A stretch of 21,415 nt of DNA from JADHUC01 sp964617665. Lineage in GTDB: Bacteria; Planctomycetota; Planctomycetia; Pirellulales; Pirellulaceae. The position numbers and the translations under genes were made by a program. This document shows, piece by piece, positions 8,988 through 16,887 of the stretch. The DNA lies in assembly GCA_964617665.1 (NCBI GenBank), contig CAZUAH010000225.1, positions 1 through 21,415 of the forward strand, in the 5' to 3' direction. Position 1 is the stretch's first letter, and every line of letters starts with the position of its first letter. The notes beneath the pieces were generated by a model. The model did not search any database. It saw only the letters and a list, made by a program, of their open reading frames with translations, and was not told where the DNA came from.

Positions 8988-9197
8988 ATGATAATCCCAA
9001 CCCCCGAGTACGATCCAATGTATGCGGACGATGGAGTACCGTTCCGTACAAAAATGATCCAGTACATCGAACGCGAGTTTGCGGACCTGCTTGGACCTCA
9101 AATTGGGCTGCTGAAGTCGGATGCCGGCCTGGAACTACTGTCCTCCCTACATTCCGAGACGACCGATGGTTCGAGCCGTCTACGCAAGGCCGCGTAG
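8988..9197 (+). CDS. Small hypothetical protein (69 aa) divergent from the che operon
   Basis: Not recognised. I consider it real because AAGGAG stands five bases before the ATG, because codon use resembles the neighbours, and because the sequence looks like a folded, mostly helical small protein: a polar start (MIIPTPEYDPMYADDG), a helix-prone middle (MIQYIEREFADLLGPQIGLL) and a basic tail (SSRLRKAA). It has no signal peptide or membrane helix and no cysteines, so it is probably cytoplasmic. The frame is also open upstream to 8898, but the internal ATG has the far better ribosome site. It is the only plus-strand gene inside the chemosensory region and starts 77 bases from the cheW start, so the two could share control. 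It could also be the truncated N-terminus of a longer lost gene. Confidence 0.5.
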   Translation: MIIPTPEYDPMYADDGVPFRTKMIQYIEREFADLLGPQIGLLKSDAGLELLSSLHSETTDGSSRLRKAA

Positions 9198-9611
9198 CTG
9201 GCGGTTGATCGTTACGCGTCATTTGTGTTTGATCACCTCTGGACATCTACCACATTAGTGGTGAGATCATCGGCGCGTTCATCTTTCGTATGCTCCCGAA
9301 CGGCATCGTATGAACGGTCTGTGATTGGCGCCGACGATGTTTTCACTACGGGCGGACATTGTTTCAACTTCGATTCGTAGCGAGCGACTCGCGATCTGAC
9401 GGCGAGCCTTCACGCACATTGAGAAGGTCGGGACGTTACAAGCAAATGTCAGGCGATGCCTTCCCGATGTACGATATGACGAGGTATGAGGCGAATGCTG
9501 GCTGAAGAAATAGGGATTGGATGATCGCACTATTCGAAACGCCGCCTCCAACCCAAACGCATTATAAGCGACGCCTTACCCGATCGAAACAGGCTTAAGT
9601 GGAAAACGTCC
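9198..9611. other. Intergenic region without a supported gene
   Basis: About 410 bases between the small ORF and the end of the CHASE8-MCP gene. A short perfect inverted repeat lies at 9249-9262 (ACCAC, loop ATTA, GTGGT) but has no T run, so I do not call it a terminator. A 90-codon minus-strand frame (9279-9551) has no ribosome site and no recognisable protein character. The stretch may be the 3' end of the MCP transcript plus decayed sequence. Confidence 0.5.
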
Positions 9612-11168
9612 TCATGTCTTGAATCTACTCACCTTCTCGTTGAGCGTCCTGATACGCGAGTCAATTCCCTCAATCGATTCTTGCGTTTGCTGCGTGGTCG
9701 CTAACGCCTCGTTCGACGCGGCCTCCACTTGCGAGATACCATCGGCCAATTGCGTGATGCCTCGTTCTTGCTCCTTCGCACCTGCGGCAATCTGCCCCAT
9801 GACCTCGATGGTCTGGTAGACCGCCGTGGCGATCTGCTCGAAAGCGGCCTTCATACTACTGATGATCTGGCGGGATTCTTCGGAGAGGCGGCTTCCCTCT
9901 TCAATCTTGGCTACCACGGTCCCCATCGATTTTTGCGTTCCGCCAATAATGGACTCGATCCGACCGGCTGCTTCCTTGGACTGATTTGCCAATTCGCGGA
10001 CTTGAGTGGCCACTACTGCAAAGCCGCGGCCTTCCTCACCGGCGCGGGCGGCCTCGATGGAAGCGTTCAACGACAGCAGCTTGGTCTGTTCGGCGATTTC
10101 GTTCACCGTGGTCGTGATTTCGTTGATCTGATGCATCTGATCGGAAAGGTCCAAAACGCTTTCGCCCGCAGCCTGGGCGTTCTCACGGACCTGGTCGATC
10201 CTGGTGACCGACTCCTGCGTCAACCCTCGCCCTTCGTCTGACCGTTTGCCCATTTCTTCTGCAGCCTCTTGCACCGCCTGGGCGCGATCGGCGAATTCCT
10301 GGATTGTCGACTTGAATTGCTCAGCCGTGATGGCGATCTGATTGAGCGAGGCGGCCGACTCCGTCAAACTGGCCAACTGTTGCTGGGCGCCAGTGGTAAT
10401 CTGGTTGCTCGTCGTGGCCACCTCAGCAGTCATCGTTTTGGTTTCCGTCAACACATCGCACAACGAGCCGACCATCTGGTTAAAGGCTGCCGCCAATCGT
10501 CCGGCTTCGTCGGCCGATTCGGGCAAGTCCACACGAACCGAGTAGTCCTGCTCGGCCGACACGCGTCGCGTCGCTGCTGCCAGGCTCAAGATCGGATTGG
10601 AAACAGTGCGTTGCGCCGCAAAGGAAATCAGCACGGCAATACTTACCGCGATTAGAAAAATAACAACCACGCTAACGACGTTTTCCCTGATTTGCTCGTC
10701 CAACTCGTCAGTCGTCGCACGCAGCAAGATCTTTCCGTTTGCCTTCTCCTCGCTACCTTCCTCCAAGATGACTTGCGCGACCACATCCAGGTACTCGTCC
10801 GTAAACTTCGTCCCTTCGACTATCTCCCGCGGCAGTTGCACATCTTCAGCGGAATCGGCTGTGTATCTGGCCACTTCCTTTCCACTGGCGTCGTACAGAG
10901 CGGCCGCCACGATGGTCGGCGCGGCTTTCAGATGGTCCAGTTCCGCCTGGGCCGAAGCTGCGTCGAGCGCGGCTAATTCCAAGGCGGCGGCACTTTTGAC
11001 CGCCAGAACCCGGGCTAAGGCTTCGTATTCACGTTTCATCTGAGCCTTGGCGTTCCGCGCATTGCTGACCAGAATGATGAGCGACGCCAACAGCAAGACG
11101 ATGGTCGCCGTGCCGACCAACATCAGCGTGAGCTTGTGACGAATCGACAGATTTCGAAAGAATTGCAT
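9612..11168 (-). CDS. Methyl-accepting chemotaxis protein with CHASE8-type periplasmic domain and HAMP
   Basis: Inner-membrane receptor of 518 aa. Membrane helices at about 12-35 and 163-185 flank a periplasmic domain of some 125 residues. Its sequence (LARVLAVKSAAALELAALD, then PTIVAAALYDASGKEVARY) has the pattern of CHASE8, the periplasmic domain of YfiN-type diguanylate cyclases. HAMP follows (about 186-240, ending GRLAAAFNQM), then the MCP signalling domain with tip at about 358-401 (EIAEQTKLLSLNASIEAAR). The gene lies only 50 bases after the YfiR-like gene. In the Pseudomonas Yfi system YfiR represses YfiN through this region, so the neighbour is the obvious candidate regulator. Ribosome site is weak (GGGA about nine bases before the ATG). 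The CHASE8 call rests on memory of the motif and should be confirmed with a profile; the MCP call is firm. Confidence 0.93.
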   Translation of the reverse strand: MQFFRNLSIRHKLTLMLVGTATIVLLLASLIILVSNARNAKAQMKREYEALARVLAVKSAAALELAALDAASAQAELDHLKAAPTIVAAALYDASGKEVARYTADSAEDVQLPREIVEGTKFTDEYLDVVAQVILEEGSEEKANGKILLRATTDELDEQIRENVVSVVVIFLIAVSIAVLISFAAQRTVSNPILSLAAATRRVSAEQDYSVRVDLPESADEAGRLAAAFNQMVGSLCDVLTETKTMTAEVATTSNQITTGAQQQLASLTESAASLNQIAITAEQFKSTIQEFADRAQAVQEAAEEMGKRSDEGRGLTQESVTRIDQVRENAQAAGESVLDLSDQMHQINEITTTVNEIAEQTKLLSLNASIEAARAGEEGRGFAVVATQVRELANQSKEAAGRIESIIGGTQKSMGTVVAKIEEGSRLSEESRQIISSMKAAFEQIATAVYQTIEVMGQIAAGAKEQERGITQLADGISQVEAASNEALATTQQTQESIEGIDSRIRTLNEKVSRFKT

Positions 11169-11218
11169 ACAAGGCGTCCCACAAGCGGTCCTGTCGGCGG
11201 ACCTGATTCCGGTGACGT

Positions 11219-11761
11219 TTACTTAATTACCTCGGCGGCTGCGCGTATCAAGCCAGGATCCGGCTTCAGCCCCGCTTTCTTGGCTTCGATCATGTTGATT
11301 TCTATCTGGACTTTGTTCTGCTTCACTGGAAGGTTAAGCACTGCGCCTTGCTGGGCCAACCCGGGCGCTTGCCCGATCACGAGCACGCCAGCCCCCGCAG
11401 CCTTCAGAGCTGCTTGGAGATCTGTCGTCGGCGAGACGACCAAGATGTGGCACGGCTTTATTGCGGCGACGTTCGCAAAATTCACTGCCTTCACATTGTT
11501 GTTAGCCGCCAATTTCTGGGCCAACTGGAAGGGGTCCTCCCCCAATATGCCGACGTTGTGCGGAGCTCCAGCACGAGGGGCGGCTGCCGGCGGCCAAGTC
11601 CATAACTTAGGTTGAAGGGCGACGAGCCCCGCCCTGATTTCGGGTTCCTTATTGATCATCGGTGGTGGCTGTGCACCCAACAGAGTGCGAACGTCGGATG
11701 CGCCAAGCAGCAGAACGGCGATCACAAACAGCGGAACGAAATGGCCTTGTGGACGATTCAT
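11219..11761 (-). CDS. YfiR-like (DUF4154) periplasmic regulatory protein
   Basis: 180 aa with an N-terminal signal peptide (hydrophobic core at about 9-20, probable cleavage near LLGA-Q, residue 30). The mature part shows the family pattern: a WTWP element (about 54-57) where many members have EWP, GILGEDPF (about 71-78), CHILVVS (about 104-110), AGVLVIG (about 124-130) and the closing NKVQIEINMIEAKKAGLK (about 149-166). YfiR proteins are periplasmic repressors of CHASE8-containing membrane proteins, and here the next gene encodes such a protein. Start: ATG at 11761 with GAGAAG six bases upstream; an in-frame ATG at 11776 would add five residues. Oddity: only one cysteine is present, whereas Pseudomonas YfiR has four that form disulfides. 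TonB receptor genes lie upstream, which is also a common neighbourhood for DUF4154 genes. Confidence 0.85.
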   Translation of the reverse strand: MNRPQGHFVPLFVIAVLLLGASDVRTLLGAQPPPMINKEPEIRAGLVALQPKLWTWPPAAAPRAGAPHNVGILGEDPFQLAQKLAANNNVKAVNFANVAAIKPCHILVVSPTTDLQAALKAAGAGVLVIGQAPGLAQQGAVLNLPVKQNKVQIEINMIEAKKAGLKPDPGLIRAAAEVIK

Positions 11762-11830
11762 AATTGCTTCTCGCATCTACTAACAAGTTTAATACCCCGA
11801 AAATCGGCGGGCAAGCTGTTCGCGACCAAT

Positions 11831-11845
11831 CTTCGAGAGTCGAAG
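11831..11845. repeat. Perfect short inverted repeat upstream of the YfiR-like gene
   Basis: CTTCGA (11831-11836), spacer GAG, TCGAAG (11840-11845). It lies 70 bases upstream of the YfiR-like start. A second inverted repeat stands 20 bases away. Without a following T run neither is a convincing intrinsic terminator; either could be an operator or leader hairpin. Confidence 0.3.
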
Positions 11846-11865
11846 CCTTCATGGCCCTTCGTCAA

Positions 11866-11881
11866 AGTTCACTTTTGAACT
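11866..11881. repeat. Second perfect short inverted repeat upstream of the YfiR-like gene
   Basis: AGTTCA (11866-11871), spacer CTTT, TGAACT (11876-11881). In the minus-strand transcript it is followed by only three T residues. It may separate expression of the receptor gene from that of the YfiR-like gene, but this is a weak inference. Confidence 0.3.
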
Positions 11882-11954
11882 AGCTTTCGCACCTTTCTGT
11901 CGTACGCGAACTCGTCTGATTTCATTGGTACATACTCTGTAGCGCATCAAGCGT

Positions 11955-12029
11955 TTAGAACCGAACGTCCAGCGTCACACAGCCTCGACCACGGGTAGAC
12001 GGAAGTGTGAGCCGATCGTTTGGCGTTCT
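11955..12029 (-). pseudogene. Possible relic of the 3' end of a TonB-dependent receptor gene
   Basis: Directly after the stop codon of the receptor at 12031, in a different frame, there are 24 open codons ending LPSTRGRGCVTLDVRF followed by TAA. Many TonB-dependent receptors end in just this style: a turn with Pro and Gly-Arg, then a last beta strand ending in Arg-Phe. No start codon or ribosome site belongs to it. It may be what remains of a deleted fifth receptor, or the old 3' end left when the end of the present gene was replaced by recombination. The match is short, so chance is not excluded. Confidence 0.4.
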
Positions 12030-12030
12030 T

Positions 12031-14346
12031 CTAGAACCTTAAACGCGCGCCCGCGCTGGCGTGAAAGGTCTCTTGTGGCGTCGGCCCCAACAAACCCTTG
12101 AGCGCGTACGCCTGATCCCCGACATTGCGAAACCCGGCGAAGATGTCCATATTCTCAAATGGGGTGTAAAGAAGGTAGATGTTGAACTCGCTCGGGTTCC
12201 TGATCTCGTTGGCGAGATTCGTCGTTACCAGGTTTTCGGGAGTGGAACGCAATATGACGCTGGGCGTCAGTTTTAGGTTCTCACGGATATCCCAGGTGAA
12301 GCCGAATCGGAAATTGTGCCGGGAAATCTGCGGCAGGGTAGTCTCTACACCGTTGACCACGTTACGAACGTCCACATACGAATACGACGTCCACAAGGAC
12401 AACCAGTCAGCTTCGTATCGCCCATAGACATCGAGCCCAAACACCGTATTCTCCCCGCCATTGGCCGATTGGGTCAAGTAACGATCGGAAGTTGGATCGG
12501 TCGGGTCCATGTATACAGGATATTGCAGTGTGTTCACGGGCAATAGTAGGTCTCCCGCGAGGAACAGATTCTGTTGTGAATTGAAGTAGACGCTCGTGCC
12601 CAACAATGTTTGCTCGCCGTGCCAGGTCACGTTGATCTCGTGTGACTCCGCGGTTTCGGGCTCCAGATCCGGATTGTTCGTATTCAGTGCGATACCGTTG
12701 TCGAAGACGTTGTGCGCGAAATAGGGAGGTGGGCCAACGAAGGCCTGGGAATAGATGTACTTCACCGTGTAGTCGTACGCCGTGTTGCGATAGATGATCG
12801 CAGCTCGCGGGGTGACCGGAACCTCTTTGTAGCGAGTGTTGTGATCGATCCGAACGCCCCCCACGAGACTCAACGCGTCGGAGAGCGCCAGACGCCCTTG
12901 GACGAAGTAGCCAATGTTCGAATAGTTCATATTTGTGGCTCGAGGCACGTCAACCGCTGTCGCGGGATCCAGCGCCGTGTAGTAGGTGAAATCGCCGGCT
13001 TGCGTAACAACGTTTCCGCTGGGATCGGCCCCGCCGGGAACCGTGGCCTTGGGTATGATGTCGTAGAAGGCAGCCTCGAATCCGATCGTCGCTTCAAAAC
13101 GCTCGCTGAAAACTAACGACAACAGCTCCTCCAAACGAACGCTGGATCCGATGCCGTACTTGAAATCGTCGTAGAACAAGGTGGTGGGCGAATCCGGCCA
13201 GACGTAGCGAGTCTCCGGATCAATCTCGTAGCGGTCGTAAACAAGCCGAGACGTCAGCGATGCGTTGTCACTGAAGTCGTGGCGGTTCTTTGCCTCGATC
13301 ACGATGGACTGGTCGTGCCAGATCGCTTCATCTACGTAGTAGAGAATTGGGGCGTAACCGCCTTCGGCACTGCTGCGCGACGAATCGCGAAACCACGCCT
13401 GGAGCGAACTGTTATCATCTTCGATTCGCATGAAAACATTGTGCCCTCTGTCCCATCTTGGGGGCGAGTTCGGTGCACCGAACTGGGCCGTGTTGAAACC
13501 GGCCCACCACGCCGGATACTTCTTGCTGAGATCCGTCAGATCGGAATTGGTGCCGTGAAAGAACGCGCTAAATCGGATCGGGCCATTGGGACCGTTTCCG
13601 AGCGTTCTGCTGATTCCAGCAAATCCTTCCGTGAAATTGTTCTGTCCAAAGTTCCCCAGCACTTCCCCAAAATCCGACTCTGTCGTGATCACATTGATGA
13701 TCGCATTCACCGCGTCCTGGCCCCAGATCATCGATCCAGGCCCGTAGACGATCTCGATCCGTTCCGCCATGCGTACGCTGAAATCGCTACGTAGCATCAT
13801 CTCCTCGCCGCCCGGCGGATTCACTCGCATCCCGTTCACCAGGACGATGATCTTGTTGTTGCCCACGACACCACGAACGGGAACCAACGTGCCGATCTCC
13901 GAGAAGTAGTTGTCGATCACTTCCATCCCTGGAACGTCCCGCAGCACGTCGCGCAAATTGGAGTAACCCCGATTGCGGATGTCGTCCTTCGTAATCAAAT
14001 AGACCGTGGCCGGAGCATCAGAACCGCGCTCCGGGCTTCGGGATGCCGCAGTGATCTCGGTATCGACCAGTGTCTCAACTGGTGTGAGAACCGGTTGGCT
14101 CAGTAACTGCTCCAACTCGGCCAGCGGATCGGGGGCCGGCGGCGGTTCAAGTTCGTCTTCGAGCCCAGGTACTTCAGCAGGCTGTTGCGCCAGCCGAAAC
14201 GGCGTGGTCTCGGCCATCAGTGGGGCGTCATCGGACACAAATCCGCGTGACTCGTCGGCCATCCCTGACTGGACAAGCCATAGGGTCCCGACGGCGATAG
14301 CGAATACAATTCTCCGTGCCATATAGACTGGCGTCAAACGTGACAT
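12031..14346 (-). CDS. TonB-dependent outer-membrane receptor (first of four)
   Basis: Outer-membrane beta-barrel receptor of 771 aa, the second of two tandem receptor genes on this strand. A signal peptide ends near residue 30 (LVQSGMA-DES). An acidic, proline-rich segment leads to the shared motif DPLAELEQLLSQPVLTPV (73-90), then VDTEITAASRSPE and the plug: APATVYLITKDDIRNRGYSNLRD, LRDVPGMEVIDN, VNGMRVNPPGG and RIEIVYGPGSMIWGQDAVNAIINVI. A long barrel follows and the protein ends in RLRF, a normal C-terminal Phe. There is no secretin/STN domain, so it is not a classic sigma-regulator transducer. Start: ATG at 14346 with GAGGAG eight bases upstream; the frame is open to a GTG at 14514, but no ribosome site or signal peptide fits there. 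Substrate unknown. It lies 176 bases after the preceding receptor and 269 before the YfiR-like gene. Confidence 0.93.
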   Translation of the reverse strand: MSRLTPVYMARRIVFAIAVGTLWLVQSGMADESRGFVSDDAPLMAETTPFRLAQQPAEVPGLEDELEPPPAPDPLAELEQLLSQPVLTPVETLVDTEITAASRSPERGSDAPATVYLITKDDIRNRGYSNLRDVLRDVPGMEVIDNYFSEIGTLVPVRGVVGNNKIIVLVNGMRVNPPGGEEMMLRSDFSVRMAERIEIVYGPGSMIWGQDAVNAIINVITTESDFGEVLGNFGQNNFTEGFAGISRTLGNGPNGPIRFSAFFHGTNSDLTDLSKKYPAWWAGFNTAQFGAPNSPPRWDRGHNVFMRIEDDNSSLQAWFRDSSRSSAEGGYAPILYYVDEAIWHDQSIVIEAKNRHDFSDNASLTSRLVYDRYEIDPETRYVWPDSPTTLFYDDFKYGIGSSVRLEELLSLVFSERFEATIGFEAAFYDIIPKATVPGGADPSGNVVTQAGDFTYYTALDPATAVDVPRATNMNYSNIGYFVQGRLALSDALSLVGGVRIDHNTRYKEVPVTPRAAIIYRNTAYDYTVKYIYSQAFVGPPPYFAHNVFDNGIALNTNNPDLEPETAESHEINVTWHGEQTLLGTSVYFNSQQNLFLAGDLLLPVNTLQYPVYMDPTDPTSDRYLTQSANGGENTVFGLDVYGRYEADWLSLWTSYSYVDVRNVVNGVETTLPQISRHNFRFGFTWDIRENLKLTPSVILRSTPENLVTTNLANEIRNPSEFNIYLLYTPFENMDIFAGFRNVGDQAYALKGLLGPTPQETFHASAGARLRF

Positions 14347-14522
14347 CGTTCTACTCCTCATTCTTCCATGCGTTTGGTGAACGGCAGATGAAGACATACC
14401 ACCGCAAGACCGCGGGCTAGCGCCAACGGCCGATCTCATTGTCCGGAACGCTCTAGTGTCCGGTTTCGAAAGGTAGATCCTCATCGGCTGTTCGCCTTTT
14501 GTCCGTTTCACCACTCATTGCG

Positions 14523-16862
14523 TTAAAACTCCCACCGCACCGAGAGCCCAAGGGCAGCGGCTTCGTCGCGCCAGGAGGCACGGCGGAGCACGTTGCGTTT
14601 GTTCAAATCTCTGTCGATCCAGCCCAGCACGTTATACAAGTCGAGTCGTGCGACGCCGCGATCGCCGCAGAATCTCCGCTCCAAGCCGAAGTCCAAGAAG
14701 TAGCTGCCGCGCCAAGCCTTGTTGAACCCGGAATCCGCAAACGGCAATGACTTGTTACCGACGGTACGGTTGTATTCCGCCAGGTCCTCGTCACCAGGAA
14801 AGCCCCAATAGATCCGCAAAGAAGTGCTCGCCGTCCACCACTCGTCCAAGTCGCGAGCGGCGTACAACTTGGTAATGTGGGGAGACCACCCCGCCAAATC
14901 CCTGCCAAAGCCGTACGGTTCCGCCGTGACGCCCTGGACGATGTTTGGACGAGCCAGGACTCCGTTCAGCAGTTGCGTGTAGGCATGAGAAAACATGAAG
15001 TGCGTGTCCTCGTCGCGGCACGTCGCCTCCAACTCGCACCCCGCGGATTGAAACTCGCCCAAGAATCTCTGCCCTACGCCACTTTCCGCGCTGATTTCGT
15101 TGAGCTGTTGCCAGAAGAAACCCGCCGCCAACAACCAATGCTCGCAGGGTTGGCGCTCGTAGCGCATCTCGGCGCTTTCAATGGTCTCGACAGCGCTGAA
15201 TGTCCCGAAGTCAAGGAATTGATTCCTCAAGAGCCCGTCGTTCGCCCGTCGATTGGCACCGGACCAGATTCCCTTCAGCGTATCTCGTTCGTTTGGCGTC
15301 CACACCAGTGCCGCTCGCGGTGACACCAGCCAATTAGCATAAGTGTGCTTGTCTGTGCGAACTCCGGCGAAACCAGTCCAGTAATCGTTGAACTGCAACT
15401 GGTATTCAGCCATCAACGAATGCGTATCGGTCTCCCAAGGAAACGTGTTGCCGGCGTCCAACTGCGCAATCAATGGCGGCGTGTTTGGAAATCCGCGAGT
15501 TGGCATTCCGAACCATTCGTGCGACCAGGCATAGCCGAAAGCGATGGCATGTCGCTCGTTGGGAGTCCAACGTCCCAGGACGCGCGTGTACACTTCGTCT
15601 TCGCGATGCGATCGGTGATTGCCTTTGGGCCGCGTGATTACGTAGTCCAGCGTATCGTAGCTCAACCGCCATTCGATGCTCAGCGTGTCACCCAAATCCC
15701 ACACGTTGCTTCCGCCGACCGTGAATTGCTCGTAACCTTGTGAAGCTTCAGATCGACCTGCGAATCCGGGAAAGCCGCCTGGGTCAATTGCGTCTCGTCG
15801 CTGTGTCCCGACCTGAACGCCGCCATTGGTGAGACGAGCCCAGATGTCGAGGTTACCGTGCGTGAATTGCGTGTGGAGTTTGTGTTTCACTCGGCTACGA
15901 AAAGCTTGGTAGCTGTTCGGGACGGGTATTCCCGCTGGTGCCGGCTCGCCCGCGACCACTTGGCTTCCGTCGCGCGCCAGGAAAGTGCTGCTGTAAAAAT
16001 ACGGCGCATTGTTTCGATCGGCGCCAGCGTAATCCGACATGCCGTAGTAAACAAACAGCCCGGTCTCTTCGTCCCATTGATGGCCGAGCCGCACTTCAGC
16101 CGTCGTATGGTTCTCGATCAAGCCTTGGCGGACCGTGGCATCCAGTCCCTGAAACGTTAGTCCCGTGTGGGTCTGTAAGTTGATCACGCCGGCGATCGCG
16201 CCGGGTCCGTCGATGACCGAGCCGGGCCCACGAATAACATCGACATGGTGAATATCACCCAACATGGCCATGTCCAACTCGCTGAAGACGCCGCGTGACG
16301 AGCGATCATTCATCAGGTTGCCGTTTACCTTCATCAGGATCTTGTCATTTACGTTGCTGATGATCCCACGGATGCCCACCCGATTGCCCTGTTGCGTCTG
16401 TGAGATGATCTGAAGATTGGGTGCGAAGATATCAAACGCTTCGTTCAGACTTCTCGCACCCGACAACCAGAGCATGTCATGGTCGATTCGCGTGACTGCG
16501 GCGGGCGTGATTCGCGGAACTGCGGCTATCCCATCACCGATTGATGGTACCTGAACGTCGTCAATTGCCGTGAGCGTGCCAGGTGATTCACCGGGTACGA
16601 GGACCGGCTGCCCAAGCAATGCCTCCAATTCGGCCAGTGGATCCGGCAGCGGCGGCTGTTCGAGCTCCTCGTCCGGCGGCTGCACAAAGCTGACCGTCGG
16701 GGACGAATGGACGAGCCTTTCTTCACCTGGAATAGCGCGCTCGGCGGTGAGGTCCGCCGCCGCCCCGGCATTGGGGACCAACAGGAAGAGTGCTACGAGG
16801 ACGGGAAAGTGGGCCCATCCCGCAAGAATGCGCTTCCATGGCAACGTCCTAGAGTGCGTCAT
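14523..16862 (-). CDS. TonB-dependent outer-membrane receptor (second; paralogue of the divergent receptor at 17611)
   Basis: 779 aa. Signal peptide to about residue 35 (FPVLVALFLLVPNAGAA). Then an acidic segment, the shared motif DPLAELEALLGQPVLVPG (74-91), and a plug with AVTRIDHDMLWLSGARSLNEAF, RGIISNVNDKILMKVNG, GDIHHVDVIRGPGSVIDGPG and AIAGVINLQT. The barrel ends in LSVRWEF, with terminal Phe. Start: ATG at 16862 with GGAGG eight bases upstream; the frame continues upstream to 16925 without a better site. It is closest to the plus-strand receptor at 17611: both share VTRIDHDM, GDIHHVD, SLRIYWG/ARPGDEDL/M and LNKRN near the end. Transported ligand is unknown. The leader holds overlapping inverted repeats (16888-16914). 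Confidence 0.93.
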   Translation of the reverse strand: MTHSRTLPWKRILAGWAHFPVLVALFLLVPNAGAAADLTAERAIPGEERLVHSSPTVSFVQPPDEELEQPPLPDPLAELEALLGQPVLVPGESPGTLTAIDDVQVPSIGDGIAAVPRITPAAVTRIDHDMLWLSGARSLNEAFDIFAPNLQIISQTQQGNRVGIRGIISNVNDKILMKVNGNLMNDRSSRGVFSELDMAMLGDIHHVDVIRGPGSVIDGPGAIAGVINLQTHTGLTFQGLDATVRQGLIENHTTAEVRLGHQWDEETGLFVYYGMSDYAGADRNNAPYFYSSTFLARDGSQVVAGEPAPAGIPVPNSYQAFRSRVKHKLHTQFTHGNLDIWARLTNGGVQVGTQRRDAIDPGGFPGFAGRSEASQGYEQFTVGGSNVWDLGDTLSIEWRLSYDTLDYVITRPKGNHRSHREDEVYTRVLGRWTPNERHAIAFGYAWSHEWFGMPTRGFPNTPPLIAQLDAGNTFPWETDTHSLMAEYQLQFNDYWTGFAGVRTDKHTYANWLVSPRAALVWTPNERDTLKGIWSGANRRANDGLLRNQFLDFGTFSAVETIESAEMRYERQPCEHWLLAAGFFWQQLNEISAESGVGQRFLGEFQSAGCELEATCRDEDTHFMFSHAYTQLLNGVLARPNIVQGVTAEPYGFGRDLAGWSPHITKLYAARDLDEWWTASTSLRIYWGFPGDEDLAEYNRTVGNKSLPFADSGFNKAWRGSYFLDFGLERRFCGDRGVARLDLYNVLGWIDRDLNKRNVLRRASWRDEAAALGLSVRWEF

Positions 16863-16887
16863 GCTCGAACCTCCATGATCAGCGCTC

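Noticed and set aside
9249..9262. Inverted repeat ACCAC-ATTA-GTGGT as a terminator for the small ORF
   Set aside because: Stem of only five pairs with no following T run.
9279..9551. Minus-strand open frame of 90 codons in the gap after the CHASE8-MCP gene
   Set aside because: No ribosome site, no hydrophobic or domain pattern, and composition like random frame translation.
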